Origin: Bacteroidetes bacterium UBA3022
Lineage (GTDB): Bacteria; Bacteroidota; Bacteroidia; Chitinophagales; BACL12
Assembly: GCA_002346225.1 (NCBI GenBank)
Contig: DDYY01000014.1
Span: 1-12,798 of the forward strand
Direction: 5' to 3'
DNA length: 12,798 nt
Shown here: positions 1 through 7,385 of the stretch, piece after piece
Layout: each line of letters opens with the position of its first letter
Position numbering within the stretch: position 1 is the first letter of the stretch
Position numbers and translations under genes: made by a program
Notes under the pieces: generated by a model
Databases searched by the model: none
What the model saw: only the letters and a program-made list of their open reading frames with translations
Told to the model about the DNA's origin: nothing

Positions 1-649
1 CGCCGCCGGAAACCATGGGAGAATCACCAAAGCGAACATAGCTGTACTTGAAGTACTGGTTGTCATTGTAATAGTTGTTGGCAGGCAGGTTGTCGGTATC
101 CGAGTTGATCCAGCTGCCGCCGTAACCCAGTGCGAACCAAAGATCCATGGTGACCACATCGCGGAAGGTCCACTGGTGGCCGAGGCCCATGAGCAGGGAG
201 ATGGAAAAATCATTGCCGGGTACTTCAAACTCAGAGAAGTATTCTATACAATTCCCGAAATCGTCGCACTCATAATCATACTGGTAATAGATGTCTGTAA
301 AGCTGAAGTAGTTGAACAGTAATTCAGGTTTAATGTAGAAACCCTTAAAGTCGCTGTAGTTATCTACCCCATCCATTACATCGGTTTTAAAATAGAAGCG
401 GGGACCAATGGATGCATAGCCGCCTATAAACTGGTCGCTATTGAAGTAGTCATCGAGTTTTACACCGATAAACCCGGCGTTGATTTCGAGGGTGGTGCTG
501 TTGCGGTACCAGGTTTCGTAGGATAAGCCGAAACAACCCGCTACCGGACTGAAGAAGTCGTATTTGATTACTGCGGTAGAAGGAGCTTCCTGGCTGAAAG
601 CAGTAGTGCAGGTAGCCAGTAATAATAATATGCCTGTTAATTTGCGCAT
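1..649 (-). CDS. Secreted outer-membrane beta-barrel protein (partial, C-terminus outside window)
   Basis: The reading frame is open from the ATG at 647-649 to the window edge, giving about 216 residues with no stop. Residues 1-19 form a signal peptide (MRKL, a hydrophobic run, then AFS before Gln20), so the product is exported. The rest alternates aromatic and polar residues in strand-like stretches with many Gly and Tyr (for example IGPRFYF and FKGFYIKPELLFNYF). This is typical of the 8- to 12-stranded outer-membrane barrels of Bacteroidota. A pair of cysteines, Cys128 and Cys134, lies in an acidic loop and could form a small disulphide. LATC in the signal region is a poor lipobox, so a lipoprotein is unlikely. 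No specific function can be read. It is separated by 66 nt from the two minus-strand genes upstream and may have its own promoter. Confidence 0.75.
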   Translation of the reverse strand, partial: MRKLTGILLLLATCTTAFSQEAPSTAVIKYDFFSPVAGCFGLSYETWYRNSTTLEINAGFIGVKLDDYFNSDQFIGGYASIGPRFYFKTDVMDGVDNYSDFKGFYIKPELLFNYFSFTDIYYQYDYECDDFGNCIEYFSEFEVPGNDFSISLLMGLGHQWTFRDVVTMDLWFALGYGGSWINSDTDNLPANNYYNDNQYFKYSYVRFGDSPMVSGG

Positions 650-664
650 GGTTGATAATTTATG

Positions 665-672
665 CGAAGGTA
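665..672 (-). promoter_or_regulatory. Candidate -7 promoter element for the beta-barrel gene
   Basis: Read on the minus strand this is TACCTTCG, one mismatch from the Bacteroidota -7 consensus TAnnTTTG, and it ends 15 nt before the ATG. No convincing -33 TTTG is present at the expected distance; the nearest TTCG is only 15 nt upstream. The leader would be very short. The call is weak and rests on one element. Confidence 0.3.
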
Positions 673-715
673 GCTATTAATGGAAAGCGAAAAGGAAAAT
701 GAACAGCAGCTATCG

Positions 716-1024
716 TTACCTTAATTCCAGCTCTTTCAGGAGTTTATCCACTCGAATAGTATCGCCTTCCAGATCAGCAGTTACTTCCAGTATTTCCACC
801 CATTTCCCCTTCTTTTTATAAAAGATACGGGTGCCTTCAGCACAGGTGACGCTGCTGTTGGAGAAAGGGGAGAGATTGGGGTTCATCACATTTTCAATCT
901 TAAGGGGAATAGAGGTAGCTGAGCCATTGCGCAATACCACAGATACAGGACCTGATGCAATAGCTGTTGCGAATAGCATGATGCCAGTAAGCAGCCCGAT
1001 GGATAGTAAGGATGATTTTTTCAT
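716..1024 (-). CDS. Small secreted protein with VMNPNLSP domain
   Basis: The protein has 102 residues. Residues 1-24 form a clear signal peptide (MKKSS, hydrophobic core, cleavage likely after AIA), leaving a mature protein of about 78 residues. I do not recognise the family. The mature part aligns along its whole length with residues 115-197 of the lipoprotein encoded just upstream: both have SIPL-x-I, then VMNPNLSP (46-53 here), then a Phe/Tyr-Ser pair, a Gly and an (I/L)xYK stretch, and both end in a basic/acidic amphipathic helix. The strand-rich pattern suggests a small beta domain in the periplasm or on the surface. It starts 9 nt after the upstream stop codon, so the two are very probably co-transcribed. 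A single Cys61 occurs after cleavage. Function unknown. Confidence 0.75.
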   Translation of the reverse strand: MKKSSLLSIGLLTGIMLFATAIASGPVSVVLRNGSATSIPLKIENVMNPNLSPFSNSSVTCAEGTRIFYKKKGKWVEILEVTADLEGDTIRVDKLLKELELR

Positions 1025-1033
1025 ATACTATTT

Positions 1034-1627
1034 TTATTGAATGCCTAATTCTGCTTTCTTTTCCCGGAGCACCTGCGCCATATCAATGACTGCGCCGTTT
1101 TGAATGCTGCTATCCACTACCAGTAATACATACTTCTTTGTACCTGATTTATACAGTATTTCCTGACCGATGGCGAGATCGACACCGCTTTCTGAATAGG
1201 GAGAAAGGTTGGGGTTCATGACGCTGGGTATGATGAGGGGGATGGATTCGCCGCTGGTATTGGCCAGTGTGAACCGGATGACTTCAGCAGAGGCTTTCTC
1301 TGCCTGGGGTTGGGCTTCGGAAGTCCTGAATCGGATTTTTGCCGGCTTGTCGTTGTTATTGGTAATGACCAGATGGCAGTTAGCATCAACCGTAATGGTG
1401 GCTTCCCCTTTTGCGTTCAGTCCAAATCCACTTACCTGATGACCATCGGTTTTATTTAGAACAGTGATGTCTACCTCGTTGCCGGAGCGGTTCCACAAGG
1501 CAGTCGTAAATCCATCCTGCATATCGTAATCCATTGCTACCCGGTCGTTGGCGGGTACCATGATTTTAGTGGTGCTGCATGCTGAAAGACCAAGCAGGGC
1601 AGGGAAAAGGAAATAGGTAAGTCGCAT
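1034..1627 (-). CDS. Lipoprotein with C-terminal VMNPNLSP domain
   Basis: The protein has 197 residues. It begins with a lipoprotein signal peptide and lipobox LSAC (Cys17 would be lipidated), so it is membrane-anchored. Two regions follow. Residues 25-102 are strand-rich (FTTALWNRSGNEVDITVL and onward) and look like a beta-sandwich, but I cannot name the fold. After a short Ala/Glu/Gln-rich linker (103-114), residues 115-197 form the same domain as the whole mature part of the 102-residue protein next door, with VMNPNLSP at 136-143. The two genes probably arose by duplication of this domain and form an operon (9-nt gap). The gene is divergent from the tetR-type regulator, with 125 nt between the start codons. 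I found no good TAnnTTTG promoter for it. Function unknown; an envelope role is inferred only from the signal. Confidence 0.75.
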   Translation of the reverse strand: MRLTYFLFPALLGLSACSTTKIMVPANDRVAMDYDMQDGFTTALWNRSGNEVDITVLNKTDGHQVSGFGLNAKGEATITVDANCHLVITNNNDKPAKIRFRTSEAQPQAEKASAEVIRFTLANTSGESIPLIIPSVMNPNLSPYSESGVDLAIGQEILYKSGTKKYVLLVVDSSIQNGAVIDMAQVLREKKAELGIQ

Positions 1628-1696
1628 TTGGTTGATGTTGTTTGGGTGTAGAACGCCTTAATCCAACACCATGTTATATGGAATGTTCAACAATTA

Positions 1697-1728
1697 TTTG
1701 GAAAAGCGGAAAAGACGATTTAATTTTG
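1697..1728 (+). promoter_or_regulatory. Bacteroidota-type promoter of the tetR-led export operon
   Basis: TTTG at 1697-1700 and TAATTTTG at 1721-1728 are 20 nt apart. This fits the known Bacteroidota pattern of a -33 TTTG and a -7 TAnnTTTG element. Transcription would start a few bases after 1728, inside the inverted repeat at 1726-1745, leaving a leader of roughly 15-20 nt before the ATG at 1753. A start codon at 1642 would lie upstream of this promoter. Confidence 0.65.
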
Positions 1729-1745
1729 ACTGACCGTTCAGTCAA
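1726..1745. promoter_or_regulatory. Likely operator for the TetR-family repressor (perfect inverted repeat)
   Basis: TTGACTGA and TCAGTCAA form a perfect 8-bp inverted repeat around CCGT, 20 bp in all. TetR-family operators are commonly palindromes of this size, often built on TGACTGAC-like half-sites. It overlaps the last 3 bases of the -7 element and covers the expected transcription start, and it ends 7 nt before the regulator's ATG. Bound repressor would block RNA polymerase. That the neighbouring TetR protein is the binder is inferred from position. Confidence 0.7.
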
Positions 1746-1752
1746 TATAACT

Positions 1753-2331
1753 ATGGCACCCAGAACTACAGCCCAGTTTGAAGCAATCCGTGAGAAGCGT
1801 CGGGAGAAGATTATTCTGGCCGCGATGGAATTGTTTTCCCGGCAAACCTACCATAACACCTCTGTGGCCGATATTTCGAAGCAGGCAGGGGTATCGAAGG
1901 GATTGATTTACAATTACTTCACCACCAAGGAAGACATACTCAACGGCATACTGGATTACCTGTTTGCCATTGGCGATCAGATGGTGGCGGAGACGCGGGC
2001 AGCAGGAACACCCAAGGAGGAGCTCAGGCACCTCATTGGACAGGTATTCCGGTTTCTGCATCAGCAGGCGCTTATCTCGCGTATGCTGATACCACTGGCG
2101 CTGGAAATGGGAAAATTTGACTTTATCAATGAAGTCATTGACCGGAAGATGCGCGATTACCTCGGTTTGCTGGTGCAGATTTTCAGCGACATGGATTACC
2201 CCGACCCGGAGATGGAAGCATGGACACTGGGCGTGCTGTTCGATGGTATATCCCTGGATTACAATGTGCTGGGTGACCGCATGCCACTCGACCGGATGGA
2301 ACAATATCTCTATAAAAAGTATAATTTATGA
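1753..2331 (+). CDS. TetR/AcrR-family transcriptional regulator
   Basis: With the start at 1753 the protein has 192 residues, normal for the family. Residues 15-62 form the DNA-binding domain: a basic first helix (REKRREKIILAAMELF) and a helix-turn-helix VADISKQAGVSKGLIYNYF at 38-56, followed by TTKEDIL, which is highly typical. Residues 65-192 form the helical ligand-binding and dimer domain. The frame extends back to an ATG at 1642, but that would add 37 residues encoded by the promoter and operator, so 1753 is preferred. The stop overlaps the next start codon (ATGA), so the regulator is the first gene of the export operon and probably represses it, with a small hydrophobic molecule as a possible inducer. 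The ligand cannot be read from sequence. Confidence 0.93.
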   Translation: MAPRTTAQFEAIREKRREKIILAAMELFSRQTYHNTSVADISKQAGVSKGLIYNYFTTKEDILNGILDYLFAIGDQMVAETRAAGTPKEELRHLIGQVFRFLHQQALISRMLIPLALEMGKFDFINEVIDRKMRDYLGLLVQIFSDMDYPDPEMEAWTLGVLFDGISLDYNVLGDRMPLDRMEQYLYKKYNL

Positions 2332-3068
2332 AATATCTGATGAGTCTTGGGTTACTGTTCACCGGAATGCTGGTGCAGGCACAGACCGCCACTGAGGTGA
2401 TAGCCAAAGCAGATAAGGTGATGCGTGGAAGTTCCTCCACATCGGAGATCACGATACAGATTATCCGTCCCACCTGGAGCCGCGAAATGAGTATGAAAAC
2501 CTGGAGCAAGGGCGATGACCATTCTGCAGTGTTGATTACGGCGCCGGCTAAAGATGCGGGAACGGTATTCCTCAAGCGGGATAAGGAAGTGTGGAACTGG
2601 GTGCCCGCCATAGAGCGCAACATAAAAATGCCACCCAGCATGATGTCGCAAAGCTGGATGGGAACCGACTTCACCAATGATGACCTGGTGAAGGAGTTTT
2701 CGGTGGTGCAGGACTACACGCATAAGTTTGTCGGTGAAGAAACGATTGGCGGTCGCACATGCTGGATCATTGAAATGACACCCCGGCCGGATGCGGCTGT
2801 GGTTTGGGGTAAGGTGAAGGTATGGGTGGATCAGCAGGACTTTCTGCAACTGAAAGTGGAGAATTACGATGAATACGGTTACCTGGTGAACAGCATGATT
2901 GCTTCGGATATCAAAACCATGGGCGGCCGACTGATACCTACGCGGATGGAAATGCTACCGGCTGATGAACCGGGCAATAAGACCGTGATGATTTATAAAA
3001 GCATACAGTTCAATGTGGCGATTGACGATGCTGTTTTTTCTGTAGAACAAATGAAACGACTGAAATGA
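2328..3068 (+). CDS. LolA-like periplasmic protein (outer membrane lipoprotein-sorting protein family)
   Basis: The protein has 246 residues. Residues 1-18 are a signal peptide (cleavage near VQA before Gln19) with no lipobox, so it is soluble in the periplasm. The body is strand-rich and carries SWMGTDFTNDDL at 109-120, preceded by WNWVPAIERNIKM (89-101). As I recall it, this signature belongs to the LolA_like family (PF17131/COG2834), not to classical LolA. Members have an open half-barrel that can hold acyl chains, and they often sit beside RND or ABC exporters. Here it overlaps tetR by 4 nt upstream and the first permease by 4 nt downstream (both ATGA). The inferred role is to take a lipid-like cargo from the ABC complex across the periplasm. 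Whether the cargo is a lipoprotein, lipid or polyketide-like compound is unknown. Confidence 0.87.
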   Translation: MKYLMSLGLLFTGMLVQAQTATEVIAKADKVMRGSSSTSEITIQIIRPTWSREMSMKTWSKGDDHSAVLITAPAKDAGTVFLKRDKEVWNWVPAIERNIKMPPSMMSQSWMGTDFTNDDLVKEFSVVQDYTHKFVGEETIGGRTCWIIEMTPRPDAAVVWGKVKVWVDQQDFLQLKVENYDEYGYLVNSMIASDIKTMGGRLIPTRMEMLPADEPGNKTVMIYKSIQFNVAIDDAVFSVEQMKRLK

Positions 3069-4285
3069 TTTATGTCCGGCTGGCATGGCGCAATCTCTGG
3101 CGCAACAAGCGCCGCACCTCGATTACCGTCGGTTCGATGTTCTTTGCGGTGCTGCTGGCAATAGTTATGTATGCCATTCTGGAAGGCGTGTACGGCAATA
3201 TGATACGCAATATGGCCGGATTCACTACAGGATATTTGCAGGTGCACAGCAAAGGTTACTGGGAGGATAAAAACCTCGACGGAGCCATGCACTACAACGA
3301 TGCTATGGTGGAGCAGCTTGAAGCTATTAAAGGTATCAGCACTGCCATGCCCCGGGTGGAAAGCTTCGCGCTCGCTTCTACAGGCATCAGCTCCAGCCCT
3401 GCCATCTTAATGGGCATTGACGTGGCCCGGGAGGACAGGGTTAATCATCTGGGAGAGCGCACCCTGCAGGGCAACCTATTGGCCGCGGGCGATGCAGCCG
3501 TAATGATAGGTGCCGGTCTCGCTGATAAGATGCATTTGCAGATTGGCGATACCCTGTTGCTGCTGGGACAAGGTTATCATGCTGCCAGTGCCTACGGAAA
3601 ATATCCGGTTGCAGCCATTGTAGAGATAGGTAATCCCGAATTGAGTAAATCCATGGTGTACCTACCCTTACAGGAAATCCAGCGCATGCTATCTATGGAC
3701 GGAATGGTAAGCAGCATAGCACTGATGTCGGAACCGGGAGCAGACATAGACAAGCTGCGGGAGATGGTAACGAAAGCGGTGGATACCGCCCAATACGATG
3801 TCATGGACTGGACAGCCATGATGCCCGAATTGTTGCAGACCATGGAAGGCGATGCAGCAGGTAATAAAATAATGATATTTATTTTATATATGATTATTGG
3901 GTTTGGCTTATTCAGTACGGTATTGATGATGCTCACAGAGCGGCAACACGAACTGGGTATCATGGTGGCGGTAGGAACGGGGAAACGACAGCTGGCATGG
4001 ATGGTATTTCTGGAAGTCATGCTGCTGGCAGTGATTGGCATTGCCCTTGGTACATTGGCCAGTCTGCCCATTCTGCATTACCTCGATAGGAACCCCATCC
4101 GCCTGACAGGAGATGTGGCAGAGATATACGCCAGTTACGGATTCGAACCCATCATGCCGGTATTGATTACGCCCGAAATATTCCTTTCGCAGGTGCGTAT
4201 TGTTGGATTTATCGCGTTGCTGGTAAGCCTGTATCCGACCATAAAGTTGCTGCGTTTTTCAGTCATGAAAGCAATCAGGAGTTGA
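3065..4285 (+). CDS. ABC transporter permease, FtsX/MacB/LolCE type (first subunit)
   Basis: The protein has 406 residues and the four-helix plan of this family: TM1 at about 20-42, a large periplasmic domain (about 43-268), then TM2 269-290, TM3 310-335 and TM4 376-396. The cytoplasmic loop after TM2 has TERQHELGIMVAVG (291-304), the coupling-helix motif that contacts the ATPase. The N-terminus AWRNLWRNKRR is typical and recurs as AWRNIWRNRVR in the next gene, so the two permeases are paralogues that likely form a heterodimer. Such transporters are mechanotransmission machines working on substrates in the periplasm or outer leaflet (MacB, LolCDE) rather than classic pores. The start overlaps the LolA-like gene by 4 nt, which suggests translational coupling. 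Confidence 0.92.
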   Translation: MIYVRLAWRNLWRNKRRTSITVGSMFFAVLLAIVMYAILEGVYGNMIRNMAGFTTGYLQVHSKGYWEDKNLDGAMHYNDAMVEQLEAIKGISTAMPRVESFALASTGISSSPAILMGIDVAREDRVNHLGERTLQGNLLAAGDAAVMIGAGLADKMHLQIGDTLLLLGQGYHAASAYGKYPVAAIVEIGNPELSKSMVYLPLQEIQRMLSMDGMVSSIALMSEPGADIDKLREMVTKAVDTAQYDVMDWTAMMPELLQTMEGDAAGNKIMIFILYMIIGFGLFSTVLMMLTERQHELGIMVAVGTGKRQLAWMVFLEVMLLAVIGIALGTLASLPILHYLDRNPIRLTGDVAEIYASYGFEPIMPVLITPEIFLSQVRIVGFIALLVSLYPTIKLLRFSVMKAIRS

Positions 4286-4286
4286 T

Positions 4287-5504
4287 ATGAGGATGATGAT
4301 TACCATAGCATGGAGAAATATCTGGCGCAACCGCGTCCGCAGTCTGGTGCTCATCCTTTCCATAGTCATGGGTATCTGGGCAGGTGCTTTCATTATGTCG
4401 TTCTACTGGGGGATGAGTAAGCAGCAGGTGCGTGATACCATCGAACAGAATATTTCCCATTTGCAGATGCACCATCCGGCATTTAAAGAAAATTACGACG
4501 TCCAGTACACTTTGTCTTCCACCAGCGAAATAGCTGATAAGCTGGATGCGCAGCCACAACTGAAAGCCTGGAGCGGACGGGTTATGACCATGGCGATGGC
4601 GGCCAGCGCCAACCAATCAACCGGGGTTACCCTATATGGCATTATTCCCGAGCAGGAAGATGCATTGACCGGACTGGCAGGAAAGGTAACGGAGGGCAAT
4701 TATTTCAGTGGTAAGAAGAATGAAGTGCTCATTGGCAGTAAACTGGCAGAGCAGTTGAAGATAGATGTACGCAAAAAAGTGATTTGCACCTTTCAGGACC
4801 GCGATGGGGAGATTGTTTCGGTGGCATTGCGGGTATGCGGCATTTATCAGACACGGAATGCGCGATTGGAAGAGGGCATGTTATTCATGCAGCAATCGGA
4901 TCTGGCGGCCTTGCTGAAGACAGGTGATGCCGTCCATGAAATGGCTGTATTACTCAACGATGAAACACAGGTAGATACGGTCGTGCATGCATTGCAAACG
5001 GCGTTTCCGGCAGCAAGTGTGGAAAGCTGGAAAGAGCTGTCGCCGGAATTACGGATGATGACAGAGTCCTTTAATCAGTATATGTTTATCATTATCGGTA
5101 TCATCCTGCTGGCATTGCTGTTCGGCATTATCAATACTATGCTCATGGCCATACTGGAACGCACCCGCGAACTGGGCGTGCTCATGGCAGTGGGCCTGAC
5201 GAAAAGAAAAGTCTTTCTGATGATTATGCTGGAAACCATGTATATCGCGCTCATCGGCGGACCTGTAGGCTTGTTGTTGTCCTGGCTTACCGTACAGTGG
5301 ACGCATCATGTGGGAATAGATTTATCGATGTACAGCAAGGGACTGGAAGAATATGGCTATGCTTCCATGGTATATCCTGAGCTGGGTATGGCATCCTATG
5401 GTATCATCTTATTGATGGTGGTGCTGGCCGCATTCATTGCCTCCCTTTTCCCGGCTGCACGGGCACTGAAGTTGAAACCTGTTGAAGCAATTAGAAAAAT
5501 TTAA
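4287..5504 (+). CDS. ABC transporter permease, FtsX/MacB/LolCE type (second subunit)
   Basis: The protein has 405 residues and the same architecture as its upstream neighbour: TM1 about 18-40, periplasmic domain about 41-263, TM2 264-288, TM3 309-335, TM4 370-391. The coupling motif ERTRELGVLMAVG lies at 291-303, and the C-terminus LKLKPVEAIRKI is a classic FtsX-domain end. The periplasmic part has diverged strongly from the first permease, as in LolC versus LolE, where one subunit binds LolA and the other binds cargo; I cannot tell which does which here. The start is 1 nt after the preceding stop, and the stop directly abuts the ATPase start. An ATG two codons downstream is an equally possible start. 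Confidence 0.92.
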   Translation: MRMMITIAWRNIWRNRVRSLVLILSIVMGIWAGAFIMSFYWGMSKQQVRDTIEQNISHLQMHHPAFKENYDVQYTLSSTSEIADKLDAQPQLKAWSGRVMTMAMAASANQSTGVTLYGIIPEQEDALTGLAGKVTEGNYFSGKKNEVLIGSKLAEQLKIDVRKKVICTFQDRDGEIVSVALRVCGIYQTRNARLEEGMLFMQQSDLAALLKTGDAVHEMAVLLNDETQVDTVVHALQTAFPAASVESWKELSPELRMMTESFNQYMFIIIGIILLALLFGIINTMLMAILERTRELGVLMAVGLTKRKVFLMIMLETMYIALIGGPVGLLLSWLTVQWTHHVGIDLSMYSKGLEEYGYASMVYPELGMASYGIILLMVVLAAFIASLFPAARALKLKPVEAIRKI

Positions 5505-6185
5505 ATGATGGCAAACGTAGTAATTGATGCACATAATCTCAGCAAGACCTACAACGAAGGTCCTGTGCCCGTGCATGCTGTAAAGCATGTACATCTGCAC
5601 ATTGAGCAAGGCGAATTTATCGCCCTGGTCGGACCCTCCGGATCCGGGAAGACTACCTTGTTGAATATGATTGGCGGGCTGGATGCACCGACTGAGGGCA
5701 GGGTACTGATTGATGGTACCGATATCACCGCCATGAAGGAGAATAAATTGATTGATTTCCGGCTGCACCATATCGGATTTGTATTCCAGGCTTACAACCT
5801 GATACCTGTTTTGACAGCTGAAGAAAATATCGATTTCATCATGCTGTTGCAAGGTGCGGGGAAGGCAGAGCGAAAAGCCCGTGTGCAGCAGCTGCTGAAG
5901 GAGGTGGGCCTGGAAGGAAAAGAACATTCCAGACCGTCGGAACTGAGCGGAGGACAACAGCAGCGTGTAGCAGTGGCCAGGGCGCTGGCGAGTAAACCCA
6001 AGTTCGTTCTGGCCGATGAGCCTACGGCCAATCTCGATAGCGCCACAGCCGGTAATCTGCTTGATATTATGGAAAAACTCAACAAGGAAGAGGGCATGAC
6101 CTTCGTGTTCTCCACCCACGACCCAAGGGTCATTCAGCGCGCACATCGGGTGGTGACGCTCGAGGATGGAGAGATTGTGGAGTAG
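5505..6185 (+). CDS. ABC transporter ATP-binding protein, LolD/MacB type
   Basis: The protein has 226 residues, the usual length for a LolD-type subunit. All motifs are intact: Walker A GPSGSGKTT (43-51), Q-loop Gln95 (VFQAYNLIPVLTAEENI, the hallmark of the LolD/MacB/FtsE group), signature LSGGQQQR (147-154), Walker B FVLADEP with catalytic Glu172, D-loop NLD, and switch His205 in STHD. It would energise the permease pair encoded just upstream at the cytoplasmic face. The gene begins with two consecutive ATG codons directly after the permease stop, so either may be used. It is the fifth gene of the tightly packed operon. Confidence 0.95.
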   Translation: MMANVVIDAHNLSKTYNEGPVPVHAVKHVHLHIEQGEFIALVGPSGSGKTTLLNMIGGLDAPTEGRVLIDGTDITAMKENKLIDFRLHHIGFVFQAYNLIPVLTAEENIDFIMLLQGAGKAERKARVQQLLKEVGLEGKEHSRPSELSGGQQQRVAVARALASKPKFVLADEPTANLDSATAGNLLDIMEKLNKEEGMTFVFSTHDPRVIQRAHRVVTLEDGEIVE

Positions 6186-6206
6186 GTTGTAGGTGGGAAA
6201 TGATAT

Positions 6207-7385
6207 ATGAAAGGCTTTTATGTTATCGGTGTTCTGTTATGGAGCTTGCTTGCCGGCCTGGGCAGAGTCAGTGCCCAGGATGATAGTGTGCCCTTGCTGC
6301 GGTATCACCTGCATGGTTATCTGAAGGCATTACCGTCTCAAACCTTCGATCACATCAATAAAGACAACTATGGGTTGTACATAGTACACAACCGCATCAA
6401 TCAGGAACTGGAAATAGGCACACGCAGCAGCTGGAGACTGGAAATGCGCAACCGGATATTTACCGGTGATTATATACAAATCCTGCCGGGGTATGCCGAT
6501 CTGCTGGAGCTGGACAGGGGGCTGGTTGATATGACATTCAACTGGCTGGAATCCGACGATATAATCGGCAATACCACTATTGACCGTCTGCAATTCAACT
6601 GGTACAATGGTCCGCTGGAGATTACCTTAGGACGACAGCGCATCAACTGGGGTATGCATACGGTATGGAATCCGAATGACTGGTTCAACAGTTATAATTT
6701 CCTCGACTTCGATTATGTGGAACGTCCTGGTTCGGATGCGGCCCGTGTGCAATACGCGCTGGCTAATGGCAGTAAATGGGAACTGGCATATAGTCCGGGA
6801 AAGTTCCGAAACGATGATGTGGGTGCCATCAAGTATGCTTTCAATACCCACACGTATGATGTGCAGCTATTAGGAGGCATCTATCGCGATAACGTGGCAG
6901 CAGGACTCGGCTTTGCAGGTAACCTGTGGCAGGCAGGATGGAAAGGAGAAATCAGCTGGTTCCATCCTTACCCCCATTTTTCAGATACCGTTGCAAGATG
7001 GAGCGCTACCACTGGAATAGATTATGTTTTTCCCAATGGATGGTATACCCAGCTGGCATGGCTGTACAATGAGGTAACAGGTGCGGCTACCTCCGGAGCT
7101 GCCTTTGTGTATACGTCAGATGCCCGCCAGCTCATGCCATTTGAGCACAGCCTGTTGTTGCAGGCAGGCTATCCGGTGAGCCCTCTGCTGCAGGTCAACG
7201 CCGCTGTCATTTTTGCTCCTGAGAACAACAGCACTATCTTTTTCCCGACAGTTTCCTATAGTCTCGGTGATAATCTGGTAGCCGCCGCCATTCTGCAGGT
7301 ATATGCAGGCTCCATAGAGGATAACTACCAACTCCAGAGCAGTGCTGTTTTCGTCGATTTGAAATGGAATTTTCAAGTGCGGTAA
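6207..7385 (+). CDS. Outer-membrane beta-barrel protein of the export operon (DUF1302/porin-like)
   Basis: The protein has 392 residues with a signal peptide (cleavage likely after VSA at 21-23). The mature protein is built of amphipathic, aromatic-rich strands, and its C-terminal strand ends VDLKWNFQVR, so a beta-barrel in the outer membrane is likely. A conserved-looking block at 142-180 (GRQRINWG, WNPNDWFN, ERPGSDAAR) resembles the RQxxxWG...P.D motif of DUF1302-type and related porin-like proteins. Those are often found with LolA-like proteins and RND exporters. The start lies 21 nt after the ATPase stop. AGGTGGG at 6191-6197 is a Shine-Dalgarno-like sequence, unusual in this window. The inferred role is the outer-membrane exit or receptor for what the ABC/LolA-like part delivers. 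The family assignment is tentative; the barrel call is firmer. Confidence 0.8.
   Translation: MKGFYVIGVLLWSLLAGLGRVSAQDDSVPLLRYHLHGYLKALPSQTFDHINKDNYGLYIVHNRINQELEIGTRSSWRLEMRNRIFTGDYIQILPGYADLLELDRGLVDMTFNWLESDDIIGNTTIDRLQFNWYNGPLEITLGRQRINWGMHTVWNPNDWFNSYNFLDFDYVERPGSDAARVQYALANGSKWELAYSPGKFRNDDVGAIKYAFNTHTYDVQLLGGIYRDNVAAGLGFAGNLWQAGWKGEISWFHPYPHFSDTVARWSATTGIDYVFPNGWYTQLAWLYNEVTGAATSGAAFVYTSDARQLMPFEHSLLLQAGYPVSPLLQVNAAVIFAPENNSTIFFPTVSYSLGDNLVAAAILQVYAGSIEDNYQLQSSAVFVDLKWNFQVR

Noticed and set aside
1642..1752. N-terminal extension of the TetR regulator by 37 residues
   Set aside because: It would be encoded by the promoter and the perfect inverted repeat, and TetR proteins normally begin shortly before the first helix; the ATG at 1753 fits both.
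1738..2304. Minus-strand frame of 188 codons opposite the TetR gene
   Set aside because: No recognisable domain or signal; it lies wholly opposite a gene with a clear TetR helix-turn-helix.
5409..6146. Minus-strand frame of 245 codons opposite the second permease and the ATPase
   Set aside because: The plus strand encodes all ABC ATPase motifs; the opposite frame has no domain-like features and spans two genes.
2328..6185. The operon as the housekeeping LolA/LolCDE lipoprotein-sorting genes
   Set aside because: The periplasmic protein carries the SWMGTDFTNDDL signature of the LolA-like family rather than classical LolA, and a TetR repressor and a barrel gene would be odd for an essential constitutive pathway. 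It cannot be fully excluded without the rest of the genome.
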